64,000 bases of DNA from Ariolimax columbianus (taxonomy: Eukaryota; Mollusca; Gastropoda; Stylommatophora; Arionidae): NCBI GenBank assembly GCA_036924085.1, contig JAVGWX010000019.1, positions 14,642,696 through 14,706,695 of the forward strand, in the 5' to 3' direction. The position numbers and the translations under genes are program-made. Every line of letters begins with the position of its first letter. Position 1 is the first letter of the stretch. Below the pieces are notes generated by a model. It was not told the origin of the DNA. It searched no databases and was given only the letters and a program-made list of their open reading frames with translations. Of this stretch, positions 1-11,000 are shown piece after piece.

Positions 1-160
1 CTGTGATTTACGTTGCACTGTTTTGTTAAGCCTGTGGCCCAGTGCATCCGATTTCAACATGCGTTTCTGTAGGGATGCCCTCCTTAGCCTTTGGCTGTCC
101 CCAGCCTATCTGCAAGGCAGCAGTTGTTTGTGATCAGAGTTGTCTCTCTTATTGAAGTTG
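1..160 (-). repeat. Partial copy of tRNA-derived SINE family C
   Basis: The stretch CAGTGCATCCGATTTCAACA and its neighbours match the 3' body of the better copies at 27189, 34836, 49261 and 50499. It is cut by the window edge and diverged. Bases 90-175 also resemble 30785-30875. Confidence 0.5.
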
Positions 161-870
161 TCTTACATGACTTTCGAGTCTTCACTACTCGTGTCTATAG
201 GGTGCGGTGATGATATATGAGATATGGTATGGACTATGTACTGGTTTGTACTAGCCCAGAAGAGAGGCAGTCCAGTGTGTCTGTATTCCAGGATCGTCAC
301 GTCCTGCCAGAAACGTAGCATATGCATGTGAGTGGGGTATCTCTTTGCTCACTTTATTTTCTCGGCACATCTGCAGTGATGGTACGCCTAGCATTCCCCG
401 CCACCTGGGAGGTTGACACAATTGGGCAGATGTGCAATGTCCGCTAGCATGCATCTCTTCTGCGGCCATTCGTATGGCTGATAGCAGACAGAGGTAGAGA
501 TCGAAGCAGGAGTGCATTTAACCAGGGGACAAGCCTGGTAATGTCACGGAGATGTTGTTCGCCTGGTGTGCGAACGAAAGAAGAAGAAGAAGAACTGAGC
601 GCTTTGTGCTATCTCTATACATGTTTCTTCAGTACTCTCTCCATCTATTTAGCATGTCTTTGGTTTCTGTTAATGTGTTATCCTCTTTGTCATTGATGAC
701 ATGTGGAACCGAACGGAACTCCCCTGCCAGTGTTCTTATTGTCTTAAAGGCATTTCTCTATCTGCCTTGTTGCTGTTAGTTTTCTATATCTTTACACGTT
801 TCCACTATGTATTTTCTTGTATCTTTTTCAGCCGTAAATAGACATAGTAAAGATCAAAACCTGTAACTTA
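160..870. other. Unassigned flank
   Basis: No gene recognised. A short (GAA)n run at about 575-595 resembles the tail seen on the LINEs here, but nothing translatable precedes it. Confidence 0.4.
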
Positions 871-1676
871 ACGTAACATGACGTGACGTGGCATGGCTCG
901 GCTCGACTCCACTTCACTTCAATCCACTCCCCTCTACTCCACTCCACTTAACTTAACTTAAGGTAACGGGACGATGCATGGCTCGCTCGACTCCACTCGA
1001 CTCCACTTCACTTCAATCCACTCCACTCTACTCCACTCCACTTAACTTAACGTAACGTGACGATGCATGGCTCGCTCGACTCCACTCGACTCCTCTCCAC
1101 TTCACTCCACTAAACTCCACTACACTTGACTTAACTAAAGGTAACGTGACATGGCTCGGATCGACCCCACTTCACTTCAATCCACTCCACTCCACTCCAA
1201 TCCACTTAACTTTACGTAACGTGACGTAGAATGGCTCAGTTTAACTCAACTCCTTCACTTCACTTCAATCCACTCCACTTCACTTCAATCCACTCCACTC
1301 CACTTCAATCCACTCCCCTACACTCGACTCCACTTCACTCCACTTCAATCCACTCCACTACACTCGACTCCACTCCACTTCCCTTCAATCCATTCCACTC
1401 CACTACACTCGACTCCACTTCACTTCAATCCACTCCACTCCCCTTCAATCTACTCCACTCCACGTCCCTTCAATCCACTCCACTTCAATCCACTCCACTT
1501 CCCTTCAATCCACTCAACTCCACTTCACTTCAATCCACTCCACTCCACTTCCCTTCAATCCACTCCACTCGACTCCACTTCCCTTCAATCCACTCCACTC
1601 CACTTCAATCCACTCCACTTCACTTCAATCCACTCCACTCCACTCCACTTGAATCCACTCCCCTCCACTTAACCTA
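870..1676. repeat. CCACT-rich satellite with an 80-89 bp higher-order part
   Basis: Dominated by CCACT, TTCAATCCACT and CGACTCCACT words. Between 870 and 1230 a longer unit recurs. The landmark ATGGCTC occurs near 892, 977, 1066, 1150 and 1230 (spacing about 80-89), each time after an AACGTGACG-like block. From 1230 to 1676 only the short words remain. The long plus-strand open frame here is a by-product of the repeat. Confidence 0.9.
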
Positions 1677-1735
1677 ACTTAACGTCTTTAAACTGGTTAA
1701 GACGACTCTATGGAGTGTGTAAACTGATGTGCGAG
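1676..1735 (-). mobile_element. Short 3' end of TTAAG-tailed LINE
   Basis: TTAACTTAACGTCTTTA.. followed by a diverged copy of the block also found at 4565, 49970 and 56895. It is a 5'-truncated tail only. Confidence 0.45.
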
Positions 1736-2132
1736 TCCATTTTAATAAATACAAACACTAGAGCTAAGTAGACCCGCAGTCAATATTTTGGAGAATGCCC
1801 AAAGTAAATTAGAATGAACATTTCCAACAGCCAGCCTCCAGAAAAGAGAAGAAAACGTGATGTAAATTGTTTTACCTTATTTGGTAAGTACTTTATTTCA
1901 ATTCACAAAAAGTATATGCTATTTTATCACAGTGAAACAAGACCTCTAAAAATTACAGACACCATAAATTTATACAGAATCTAAAAGAAAAAAAATTGAC
2001 ACACAGAAAATGTAAAATTATTAAAACACAACTCGTAAAGAATAAACTATTATATTGCTCAACATTAAAATGAAACACAGAAGGATTGAGAATATAGACC
2101 CTTTACGTCGTTACAAATAATATCTTAAATAC

Positions 2133-2250
2133 ATGTTTTCACACATACTGATGTGGTTTTACAGAAGAATATTCAGAATCCCATGGGCAGTAAAGAACAG
2201 TAAAAAGGATGTGCTGATATGTGCAAGGAGAGGTTTCTTGGGGCATCAGA
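2133..2250 (+). pseudogene. LINE C-terminal fragment (WFYRR motif)
   Basis: Encodes ILMWFYRRIFRIPWAVKNSK, the 'E-M-W-x-YRR-x-x-RI-W' block found after the reverse transcriptase of RTE/CR1-like LINEs (compare [20 protein letters not shown] at 61662). Isolated fragment, no domains around it. Confidence 0.5.
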
Positions 2251-2329
2251 ACAAAGCAATCACTTTCTTTGGGGTCATCATCATTGGCATCTCAGTCTCT
2301 GTAGAGTCCCTGTGAGTTCTGTCCATCTC

Positions 2330-2680
2330 TGTCTCTCTCCTGTATTTCCACACTGTCTGCTGAGACTGTAAAAGCCGATCCTCGAGTGAAATTCCTTGCC
2401 ACAGATCATACAACTATGCTGAGGAGGCTGGCTTGCCAGGGTGTTCCTCAATCTTCAGTCTTTCTCTCTTCTCTGCAACAAGATGACCTCTAGGTGTGTC
2501 AGCAGCCACTTTGACCCCTCCAACTGACTGTCTCCTAACAGCTCAATCCTGAGCAATTGTTTCCCAGTCCTCGGATGGGATGTCGCAAGACTTTATGTCC
2601 CTGTTGCAGACATCCTTGAATCGCAGTGTGAGATGGCCGATTCTTCTAACACAAATGGCCAGATGTCCATAGAGGATATT
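2330..2680 (-). pseudogene. LINE ORF2 C-terminus with zinc-finger remnant
   Basis: In the minus direction it gives HLTLRFKDVCNRDIKSCDIP, EDWETIAQD and, after frame breaks, a CMICGKEFHSRIGFYS-like finger near 2360-2420. This is the conserved order at the 3' end of many animal LINEs (RFKDV..W..Zn finger). Frames are broken. Confidence 0.6.
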
Positions 2681-2699
2681 CTTAGGAGCAATGCTACAA

Positions 2700-3140
2700 A
2701 AACAGAAGAGCCAGAGTGCAGTGAAATAATGGGACAAAAGGGTGACAAAGAGGGAAAATGCAGGATGGTTTAACACTTCGGCACGGAAGACGGTCAACAG
2801 CAGAAGTGATAAACATCACAGGATATAATGCTGCCCATGTCACTATTGGAGCAAAGAAAGATGCTCGATGATTGTTTTTTATTTTACTTTGAAGTATTTA
2901 TGTACAATTTATTCATTTGCTTTCCTGTTTCAACAGTGTTCATTTATGCTTGATAGTTGGTCTCTCATGTAAAAGTGAACATATACAATTTCATTTTACT
3001 TTGCAGGCTAGACCTAAACATGACGTTAACATAAAAAAAAACAGTTTCAAAAATTACATGTAATTTGATATTTAAATAATATATTTGGAAAAAAATACAC
3101 AATAAGGATAACATGATCTTCAGGTGACAGGCAGATAAAA
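2700..3140. other. Unassigned flank
   Basis: AT-rich; no gene, RNA or repeat family recognised. Confidence 0.4.
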
Positions 3141-3159
3141 CATGACATATGTCATTAAA

Positions 3160-3836
3160 CACTTCTTGCCATGCAACACTTATCAGTACATATGCACCCA
3201 CAATGACAAATCCTCAGGAAACAAAAGATAAGTTTTATGAGGACCTTGAGGCGCTCATCGCTGCAGTCCCCAAATCTGACAAATTGATCATCCTCTGTGA
3301 TTTTAACGCTAGGGTTGGCACAGACCATACAGCCTGGGAGGGGGCCATTGGCAGACATGGTATTGGAAAATGCAATAGTAACGGACTGCTCCTTCTGAGG
3401 ACATGTGCCGCAAATGAACTACTCATTACAAACACAGCTTTCCGGCGTGGAGAGGGATGGCGCGAGAGAGGGTGCCCAAAGAAACGATTTAAAGACGGTC
3501 TGAAGGACTAACTGAAAAGTTGTCAGATAGACATCGACACCTGGGAATGTCTTGCGCAAAACAGATCTGACTGGAAAAGCGCAGTCAAATCGGGTGTAGC
3601 TACCGGCGAAGACGACCCTGTTTTGAAAGCCCAGAGCAGACGCAAGACCCAGAAATCCCGAAAAGCGGGAACACCATCACCTTCTACTAACCTCGTGTGC
3701 CCGATATGTAGCAGATGTTTTCGTGCCCGCATTGGCCTGTTCAGCCCCATGCGCACCCACGCCCAACAGGGAAATTTGTGACAAGGATGATGTCGCCGTT
3801 CCTCATCAACAACGATGGACAGCTATTATTATTATT
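3160..3836 (+). mobile_element. Internally deleted LINE with target-site duplication
   Basis: 3160-3440 encodes part of an apurinic-type endonuclease ([43 protein letters not shown]). It then jumps at about 3445 to the extreme C-terminus ([10 protein letters not shown], a Trp/Cys region and a VCPICSRCFRARIGLFS zinc finger ending near 3780). The reverse transcriptase is missing. The copy ends in (ATT)n and is flanked by the 11-bp direct repeat ATGTCATTAAA at 3149-3159 and 3837-3847. It is 5'-truncated and inactive. Confidence 0.8.
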
Positions 3837-4071
3837 ATGTCATTAAATAATGACATCCATATTACCAGCAGGTAAAACATGATATTTTTGACACCTGCCT
3901 AAATACAGTGACATTGATGTGACCTGTTTCAGAAGCAACACAGATTGAATCAGGGTTCACAATAAAAATTACAATTTTACAAATTACAGAGTTAATAGAT
4001 TATCACAGAATGTAAATATGTGCCTTTAAAAATTAAACATAAACAATCCAAGTGTCAGGGGTCAAAGATGC

Positions 4072-4345
4072 AGCAGTAAATGAGATGACAGCAGCCAGCG
4101 ACATAGCTGGCTACTTGCATCAGGGTCTGTGACCCATAACTAAACAAGACCCTATTCTGCCTTTACGTGGCCATGCAACCATGCAGCTTGGCTAAGAGAT
4201 TAGGGATCAAAGGAGGAAGACAAATCCAGTCCCAAATATGCAGTGCTGAAATCGGATTTGTTGGGCCGAAGGCACAGATATCTCAGCCTAGCTGGAAACA
4301 TCAACTTGTCTCAAATGTCCTTTCCAGGATGAATGCAGAAGAAAA
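4072..4345 (-). repeat. Retroposon family F copy
   Basis: Shares the order 'agctgactgcttgcatcagggtc / caagaccctattctgcc / ggctaagagattagggatc / gctgaaatcggatttgttgg / aaggcacagatatc' with copies at 27626, 39205, 46763, 60545 and 63020. Confidence 0.7.
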
Positions 4346-4564
4346 AAAAATACAAGTGTCAACAAATCGTACTTACTTGCATTTCCATCACTCTGTGCCA
4401 TTAAAGCATTGTGGTGAGATTAGAATACCTTATGTGGACCAAGAAATTTGTATTGGTTGTTGTAAGTCTGTTTTGTTGTAAGTTTTCTGTTATGTCATTT
4501 TTCCATCTGTCAAATGACATTTTGTGTGCCTAGTACTAGATATTTATGAGTTGAATCCCACTTC

Positions 4565-4655
4565 TGGTGATGTAATTTAACTTAACTTAAATTAACGTCT
4601 TTATACTAGTTCAGAAGACTCTGCACAGTCTGTATACAACCAGTTTAATTTACAT
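4565..4655 (-). mobile_element. 3' end of TTAAG-tailed LINE
   Basis: Contains the TTAACTTAAATTAACGTCTT tail and the CAGAAGACTCTGCACAGTCT block that ends the longer LINE copies at 49963-50378 and 56895-58050. Only about 90 bases are kept. Confidence 0.6.
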
Positions 4656-4659
4656 TACC

Positions 4660-5635
4660 TTGCTCTAAAAGCTATTTGGCTGGCTAGTTCTGTCATTTTG
4701 TTTATGAAAATCTGGAACAGCCAATAGTGAAAGCAAACATTTCTATTGTATTCCTGTGGTTATTTAAAAAGAATCTGTGATGCCATCAGTTGTTCTTATT
4801 ACATTATTATTCATTTGGTACAATGAGCTCGCATTATCTTGCAGTTTTCCTTGTATTCCATAGTCTTCCTAAAGTGGTTCAGAGTTTATTTCTATCTACA
4901 ATAATAACAGCTTCCTCTTGATCAACAAATCTATGCTAAACAATGCTTTTAAGATATAGAAATCGCCTGCAAAGCACTAAAAACCCAAAATAAAACATGA
5001 AATACATAAGATCACAATAATTAATAAATCAATAAATACATTATACATATATATGTGTATATGTGCGATTAAGTAAAATATACAGCAGAAGTTCATTTAT
5101 CTGCATCATGATTAGCTCAATTCTCAATTAATTGAATATTTGCGGTCAAAGACTGTGCACTGACCTAAACATCTTTCTGCTCATTTAATCATCCTGCATA
5201 ATCATTATTTCAGTCATTTTAGCCGCCATGGTTGGTAGCCACTTGTCCATATTGTTAATTTTTTGTTGTACATCAACCCCATTTTCCTTTTCACAGATGC
5301 ATAGAAATTTACAATGTCAAAAAAATAAAGACATTGTCCTAACAATGTCAGATGAAGGAAAAATAATGAGTTTCTTTACAGAAACAGCAAAAACAGTGAA
5401 GGAAATTGCAAACAAATTAAAATAGTCAAGGTCAAAATTAGTAAGCAAATAATGAATTGATTGCATCTCACTATAAAGTCATGTAAGTACATATAAATAA
5501 GAGTCTTGTATTCCAGTAAGTCAATTACCTAAGTTTTAGATTACTTAACAAACGTGGTCAATAATAAATGTGAATAAGCATAGGTCTATTGTACTATAAT
5601 GTTTCTAATTACAAAATACGTATTATTTAAAATAT
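4660..5635. other. Unassigned flank
   Basis: AT-rich, with a short (AT/GT) run at about 5045-5065. No supported gene. Confidence 0.4.
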
Positions 5636-5639
5636 GTAT

Positions 5640-5765
5640 ATGGCTTGGCTTCGTTCATTCTCAATCTCAATCTGAAAGGGCTTCAAGTAGCAGAATGTAG
5701 TTCAGAGAATAAAATGCATTGTGTCATAGTTTACAGCGCTTGACTGCGATATTTGCACCTTTTGG
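5640..5765 (+). repeat. Family F copy, truncated
   Basis: Begins GGCTTGGCTTCGTTCATTCT and runs to TGCGATATTTGCACCTTTTG, the conserved end of family F. Confidence 0.7.
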
Positions 5766-5769
5766 TCCG

Positions 5770-7060
5770 AAAAATGTGAATATAATTGTTAAGACAGTTA
5801 AAGATGAGGATTTAAGTAAGTAATACTGTTACAAGAAGAACATACAATTTTTGTATATAGATCATACATGTTAGTGTTATTGATGGTCTTATTATATACT
5901 AGTAAGAGCACCTGGCATTTACTGTCATACAATATTTTTCCCATTGCTGGGGTAGTCGAGGGGTTTTGAAGGCTGAGGACTACAGGCCGCTTCGCCACTG
6001 CTGTCACCACGTCGTATGCTGGCTATGATTGTTTATTTCACCCCCAACAGAAAAACAACATATGCCATACCGGGGATTGGAACGGCTGCCCTCCTTGTCG
6101 ACAGGCAGGCCTCGAAACCATAGACCACGCGCTCCTCGCACTGCTGGGATAATTATAGAAGTTGTTATTTTTAAATACCCTCTTCTCAAACTCCCCTCCT
6201 CACTGAGATCCCCGTTGCACTCTATCTGCGTCCTCAGACCTGCTCTTCCCATCCACCTTCAACCCACCAATATTTTATCTCACGCTCAATCTGCCTATCT
6301 CTTTATTCCTAACTGCCCATCCCCTCTCCCATTGTACAAAATCTTGCACAAAGTCTCATATTGAACGTGATTTGCTCAAATTTGGTCAGAGCTTCAAGAG
6401 TACTCCTGCCTGATGTGGGACAGTGGGTTTCTGATGTGCTGCAAGTATCTTGAAATCGGTTATTCCTGAGGCTTTAAAATGTGGTCCTATGGACAAGGAG
6501 TTTTTGTCTCAGACATTGAGATGCTTAAAATGAGCTTTGTCCTGTCCTTCCAGAACAACTTTGATATTTCCAAAATTTTAGGCTACTAATGTGTCAAGAG
6601 GATGAGATCTGGGGATAGGGATAGAGTCTCCATATGTCATGTATCAAGTAATGTCCTAAGGATCCTAATAGTAATGATGCAAAATTTGGTTCAGGTAGAT
6701 GGTTCAGCTTATATATGTATTCATATTTCATCGTCCTTGACATCTAACAAATAATTGTTGCTCCATATTTTAAGCACGGCTGACCGCTGCAGCTGGTCCC
6801 TTTGCAGAAGGCTGGTTCTCAAGCATCTCTTGTGCTCATCAACATGTCTTTCATCCACTCCAGTAGATGTGTAGAGCCACCACTATGGTTAGTCTTCTTC
6901 ATGCAGTCTGCGTCTAGGCATTTATGTGCACTTGTAAAAATGATTTATTTCTGTGGTACATATTTTTTACATGATGAGTTTATCAGCCCTATCTTCATGG
7001 TCTGATTTTGTGGTGGTTTCTGTAACATTTCTGTAGGCTAGCATGAGCTTGCAAATATTC
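5770..7060. other. Unassigned flank
   Basis: No gene recognised. 5940-6130 has SINE-like patches (GAAAAACAACATATGCCATAC.., also seen at 58430-58470) but no complete family could be defined. Confidence 0.35.
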
Positions 7061-7061
7061 T

Positions 7062-7481
7062 TCCTTTTATTCTTTAATCAACTGATGCTATGTTTCTAGT
7101 CCAGTGAGGTTCACGAAGGAGTTTCAGGTCTTTGTCAGTCCCCCACAGCTTTTTGAGCATGGTCGCTCCCCCAGGCCAGACTGTCTCTCTTTGGTCTGCA
7201 TAGGTTGGGCAGTCCTGCAGAATGTGTTCTGGGGTTTGCTTGGGTGCTCCACAATCGCATGTGGCTATGTCTCTAAGACTCATTCTGTGGAGGTGGGCCT
7301 TGAGTTTACAGTGTCCCATTATGAGTCTGAAGATCTTTGTCTGCCCATCTTTGCCAAGTTTGTCTACGCTGTTTTCTGACTTGTATTCTTGGTGCTGGTC
7401 TCTCCATTCTGTTATAATGGATAATTTGATGAGTGCCTTTGCTTTTTTATAGCTCTGTGGATGGGGAGTCTGTGTGCCCAA
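7062..7481 (-). pseudogene. RNase-H LINE C-terminus in the dynein 3' flank
   Basis: 135 open codons ending near 7074: ALIKLSIITEWRDQHQEYKS, FRLIMGHCKLKAHLHRM, then CDCGAPKQTPEHILQDCPTY, the cysteine/histidine motif (C-x-C...H...C) that closes I/Nimb-type LINE ORF2. The same motif is in the elements at 8729 and 10874. The rest is absent. It lies 350 bases past the dynein stop, on the same strand. Confidence 0.75.
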
Positions 7482-7831
7482 CTTTTGGCTTTTGCAAGCT
7501 CATCTGATTTCTCGTTTTCAGTAACTATTAAATATGAGTGCACTTTAAGTTTACTTTCTAAAGCCTGATGCATCTTACTGTACACACAAGTTATAAGATT
7601 ACAGCATTAATTAATTACTGACATTTTGAAGTAACACAACTGCAATTGAACAAACGTGATTAACAGATTGCAAATACATCACACAAATGAAAGCATAGGA
7701 AAAATGCAATCCAGATTTTAACCTCAAACTGCATGCCCTTTTCATAAATACTGGAAGTGTTACAATAAATAATGTATGATGATTAAATGATTAATTACAG
7801 ACAGATAAATCAAAATAAACAGACAAAGAAC

Positions 7832-8093
7832 CTAGTCATCTTTCTGACAAAGACAAGCACAGCCTCGTTTGATCCAGTGTTGGACAGGTTTCTTGGTTGC
7901 TAGAAGGATGGCCAAAACAAAGTTTGTGGAATGTCCAGTTGTAGACAGTACACCTTTACGTTCACTGGTCTTATACACAGGGCACTTGTAACGTTGAGTT
8001 GACTCATCAATCTCCTCCATGTGTTTGGGCAGTAGCCAGAGAATGGGCACAGGTTCATTCAGAACTTTAGGTTTCTGTTCTTCAAGACAGCCC
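7832..8093 (-). CDS. DNAH12: Dynein terminal exon with stop codon
   Basis: 1 nt + 86 codons + TAG; acceptor ..TATGCAAG. Encodes [60 protein letters not shown], the normal C-terminus of an axonemal dynein. No canonical polyadenylation signal is evident on the minus strand within about 300 bases; an old LINE tail (7062-7481) follows downstream. Confidence 0.96.
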
Positions 8094-11000
8094 CTTGCAT
8101 ACGAGAACAATAGTTAAATCAAGCTTGTACAATCAAGTGGGAAAAAGAGCAGTTTTAACCAAATTAAACGAATGGAAAATGCTAATGACATATCTTTTCA
8201 TCTAGGGATGGCTAGTTTATTTGCAGTTTTTCTATTTTCATAATTTCAAAATTCAATTCCCAATTTCAGCTACCTCACTTCATTTTTGTCTATGTCTTCA
8301 TCAGTTCATTTTTGTTTTTGTGCTTTCTTAGTTCATGTTTTCTTTGTTTTATTCAGTTCACTTTTGTTTTTTCTCTCAGTTCACATCTGTCTATGTCTTC
8401 CTCAGTTTCATTACGCCTGTATTCCTCAGTTCATTTTAGGCTTTATCTTTCTCTGTACATTTTAGTTTTTTTATCTTCCTCTGTACATTTTAGTTTTTTT
8501 TATCTACCTCTGTTCATTTTATTTTTTTTTATCTTCCTCTGTTCATTTTAGTTTTTTTATCTTCCTCTGTTCATTTTAGTTTTTTATCTTCCTCTGTACA
8601 TTTTAGTTTTTTTTATCTTCCTCTGTTTATTTTAGTTTTTTATCTTCCTCTGTTCAGTTTAGTTTTTTTATCTTCCTCTGTTCTTCTCCTTCTTCTTTCT
8701 TCTTCTTTTGTTCGCTTTAAAATATTGTCTATATCTGCAATGTTGTCTCTTGTATAAACTTCACTGTCTTTTGTAGTTCACATACAGGTCCATAAAGTTT
8801 CTCTTCCAGTGTTGTTTCTATGGGCCAGTGAAATTTTCTCTGTATATCATTTTCAGGGCAGTTTTGTAGTATGTGCTCTGCTGTCTGGGGCACCTGTTCG
8901 CATGTACACATGGCTGAGTTGTCAATCTTCATTTTTGTGTACATGTGGCTGCGGAGTCTGTTGTGTCCTGTTCTAAGGCGCAACACAACAGTTTGCTCTT
9001 GTCTGTTCATGTTATGGTAATCGTCTTCTGTTACTGTTGGTGGCTTTCTGATTGATTTGATCTTCCTTATCTTCAGTTGGTATGTAACTGGTACATTTGG
9101 TTGCTCGTCTGCAGCACCCTCCTTTGCCAGTCGATCTGCTCTCTCGTTTCCTGGTACTCCACAATGAGAAGGTATCCACTGCATGACAATCTTGCACTGG
9201 TTGCTCAGTTCAGACAGTAGAGCCTGTAGATGTGGCAGTTTCTCAAGTTTAAGTGCTTGGAGTGCTGATTGTGCATCTGTCAGAAATACTACAGGTTGTG
9301 AACTGACATTGGTGTTCAACACATTCTCAGTTGCCACCTTGATTGCCTGTATTTCTGCATCATATGTATGACAGAATTTCCCAGTTGGTACTCTGATTGT
9401 ATACCTAATGTTGTTTAGGTATTCTATGTACACTCCCACTCCACCATTCTTTACTGCATTCTGTGCTGACCCATCTGTGTATACTCTGATCCAGAGGTCT
9501 TGTGGGTATTCTTCATCCAGGAAATTGAGGATGACTATCCTACATTGCACACTGTTCTGTTTATCCTTGTCTAATATTCCTTTCACTTTTGTTTGAATGC
9601 ATACTGATAGTCTATGCTCCTCTCTCCAAGGGGTTTGTTCTGGCACATACTTTATGGGGATGTCAACTTCAGGTAGACCTATAATTTGCCTGTGAAGTCT
9701 GATGCATAAAACTATTTCTTTTCAGTCTTCCCATTGCTAAATTTTGAAATCTGTCTTTCATTGGATGGCTCGGCATGCAAAGGAGCTTTTCTGCCAGTGT
9801 TTATACCTGTGTGTCTCTGCATTCTCTTAGTGCTTGTATCCTTCTCATTTTCTCCATCTCCACTATAGGTGTTGATTTCATTGCTCCTGTAATGACCCTA
9901 AGTGCCTGATTTTGTACCTTATCCACCTCTTTTAGGATAGTGTTTGCTGCAGGGCATCACGCTGCTGACCCATATTCCAGATGTGGCCGTATACCTTGTT
10001 GGTAAACTTTGTTAAGTATTTTTCCACTAGCTCCCCATGTGGTTCCACTTAATTTTCTCAGGATGGCTAACTTCCTCCTGGCTATTTTGGCTGCCTTGTT
10101 GACATGTTCCCTCCATGTCAACCTATCATCAAATGTAACTCCACGTTAGGTGGTTGTTTATCTTCTTTGAGGTGTTCTCCATTTATCTTGATAACTCCAG
10201 CTTTTTGTTTTGGGGAGAGGGTGAAAAGCGTAGTGCTACATTTTTCTGTGTTTTAATGTTTACACACCATCTGTTTGTCCATGAGATCAAGGCTTCAATA
10301 GCTCTTTGCAGCATTCTGGTGGCCACTGTTGCTTGCTCATTTGTACACCATATTACCAAGTCATCTGCATACATTGCAACTTTTGTTCCTTGTAGTAGCT
10401 TAGTAATCAAGTCATTGATGAAGACTATCAGAAGTGTAGGGGAAAGAACCCCTCCCTGAGGCACACCATGACGCAGTACAATTTTCTTACTCTTGAGACC
10501 ATCTAGTTGGACTCTGGCTCTTCTGTTATGTAAGTATGCTTTTATCCATTTGTACATCCTACCCATCACTCCATTATTTCTCAGTTTCTTTAAAAGTCCT
10601 TCTTTCCAAACTTTATCAAATGCTTTCCTTAAGTCTATTTCTTGTCCTGGAACGCGTCCTCGATCTCTTGTGAGAGGTATGTTGCCTGGTCTTCAGTAGA
10701 GTTGCATTTCCTAAATCCTGCCTGCTGTGGCACAAGAAAGTTTTGGCTCTCAAGATACCACTGCAGCCTTAGGTTGATAATACATTCCATTGTTTTACAG
10801 ATGCAGCTTGTGAGGCTGATTGGTCTTTAGCTGGATGTCATGGAACTGTCTTTCCATGGTTTTGAGAGTGGTACAGCGCTAAAAAGCCAGAAAAACACTG
10901 AGCTTAATGACTTAAGAGCAGCACTCTGCAAACTGTGCCAACAGTCCGCACCAAAAAGGGTAGTGGTACAGTGGGTTCCGTCACACTGCAACATCCAAGG

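Noticed and set aside
1231..1677. 148-codon open frame in the CCACT array
   Set aside because: Its sequence (SIHSTPLQSTPLHF..) is only the satellite read in one frame.
5228..5425. Small plus-strand frame (MVGSHLSILLIFCC..)
   Set aside because: AT-rich chance frame with no domain, homologous copy or context.
7500..7831. Polyadenylation signal for the dynein gene
   Set aside because: No AATAAA or ATTAAA was found on the minus strand in this stretch; the nearest candidate near 7064 lies inside a LINE tail.
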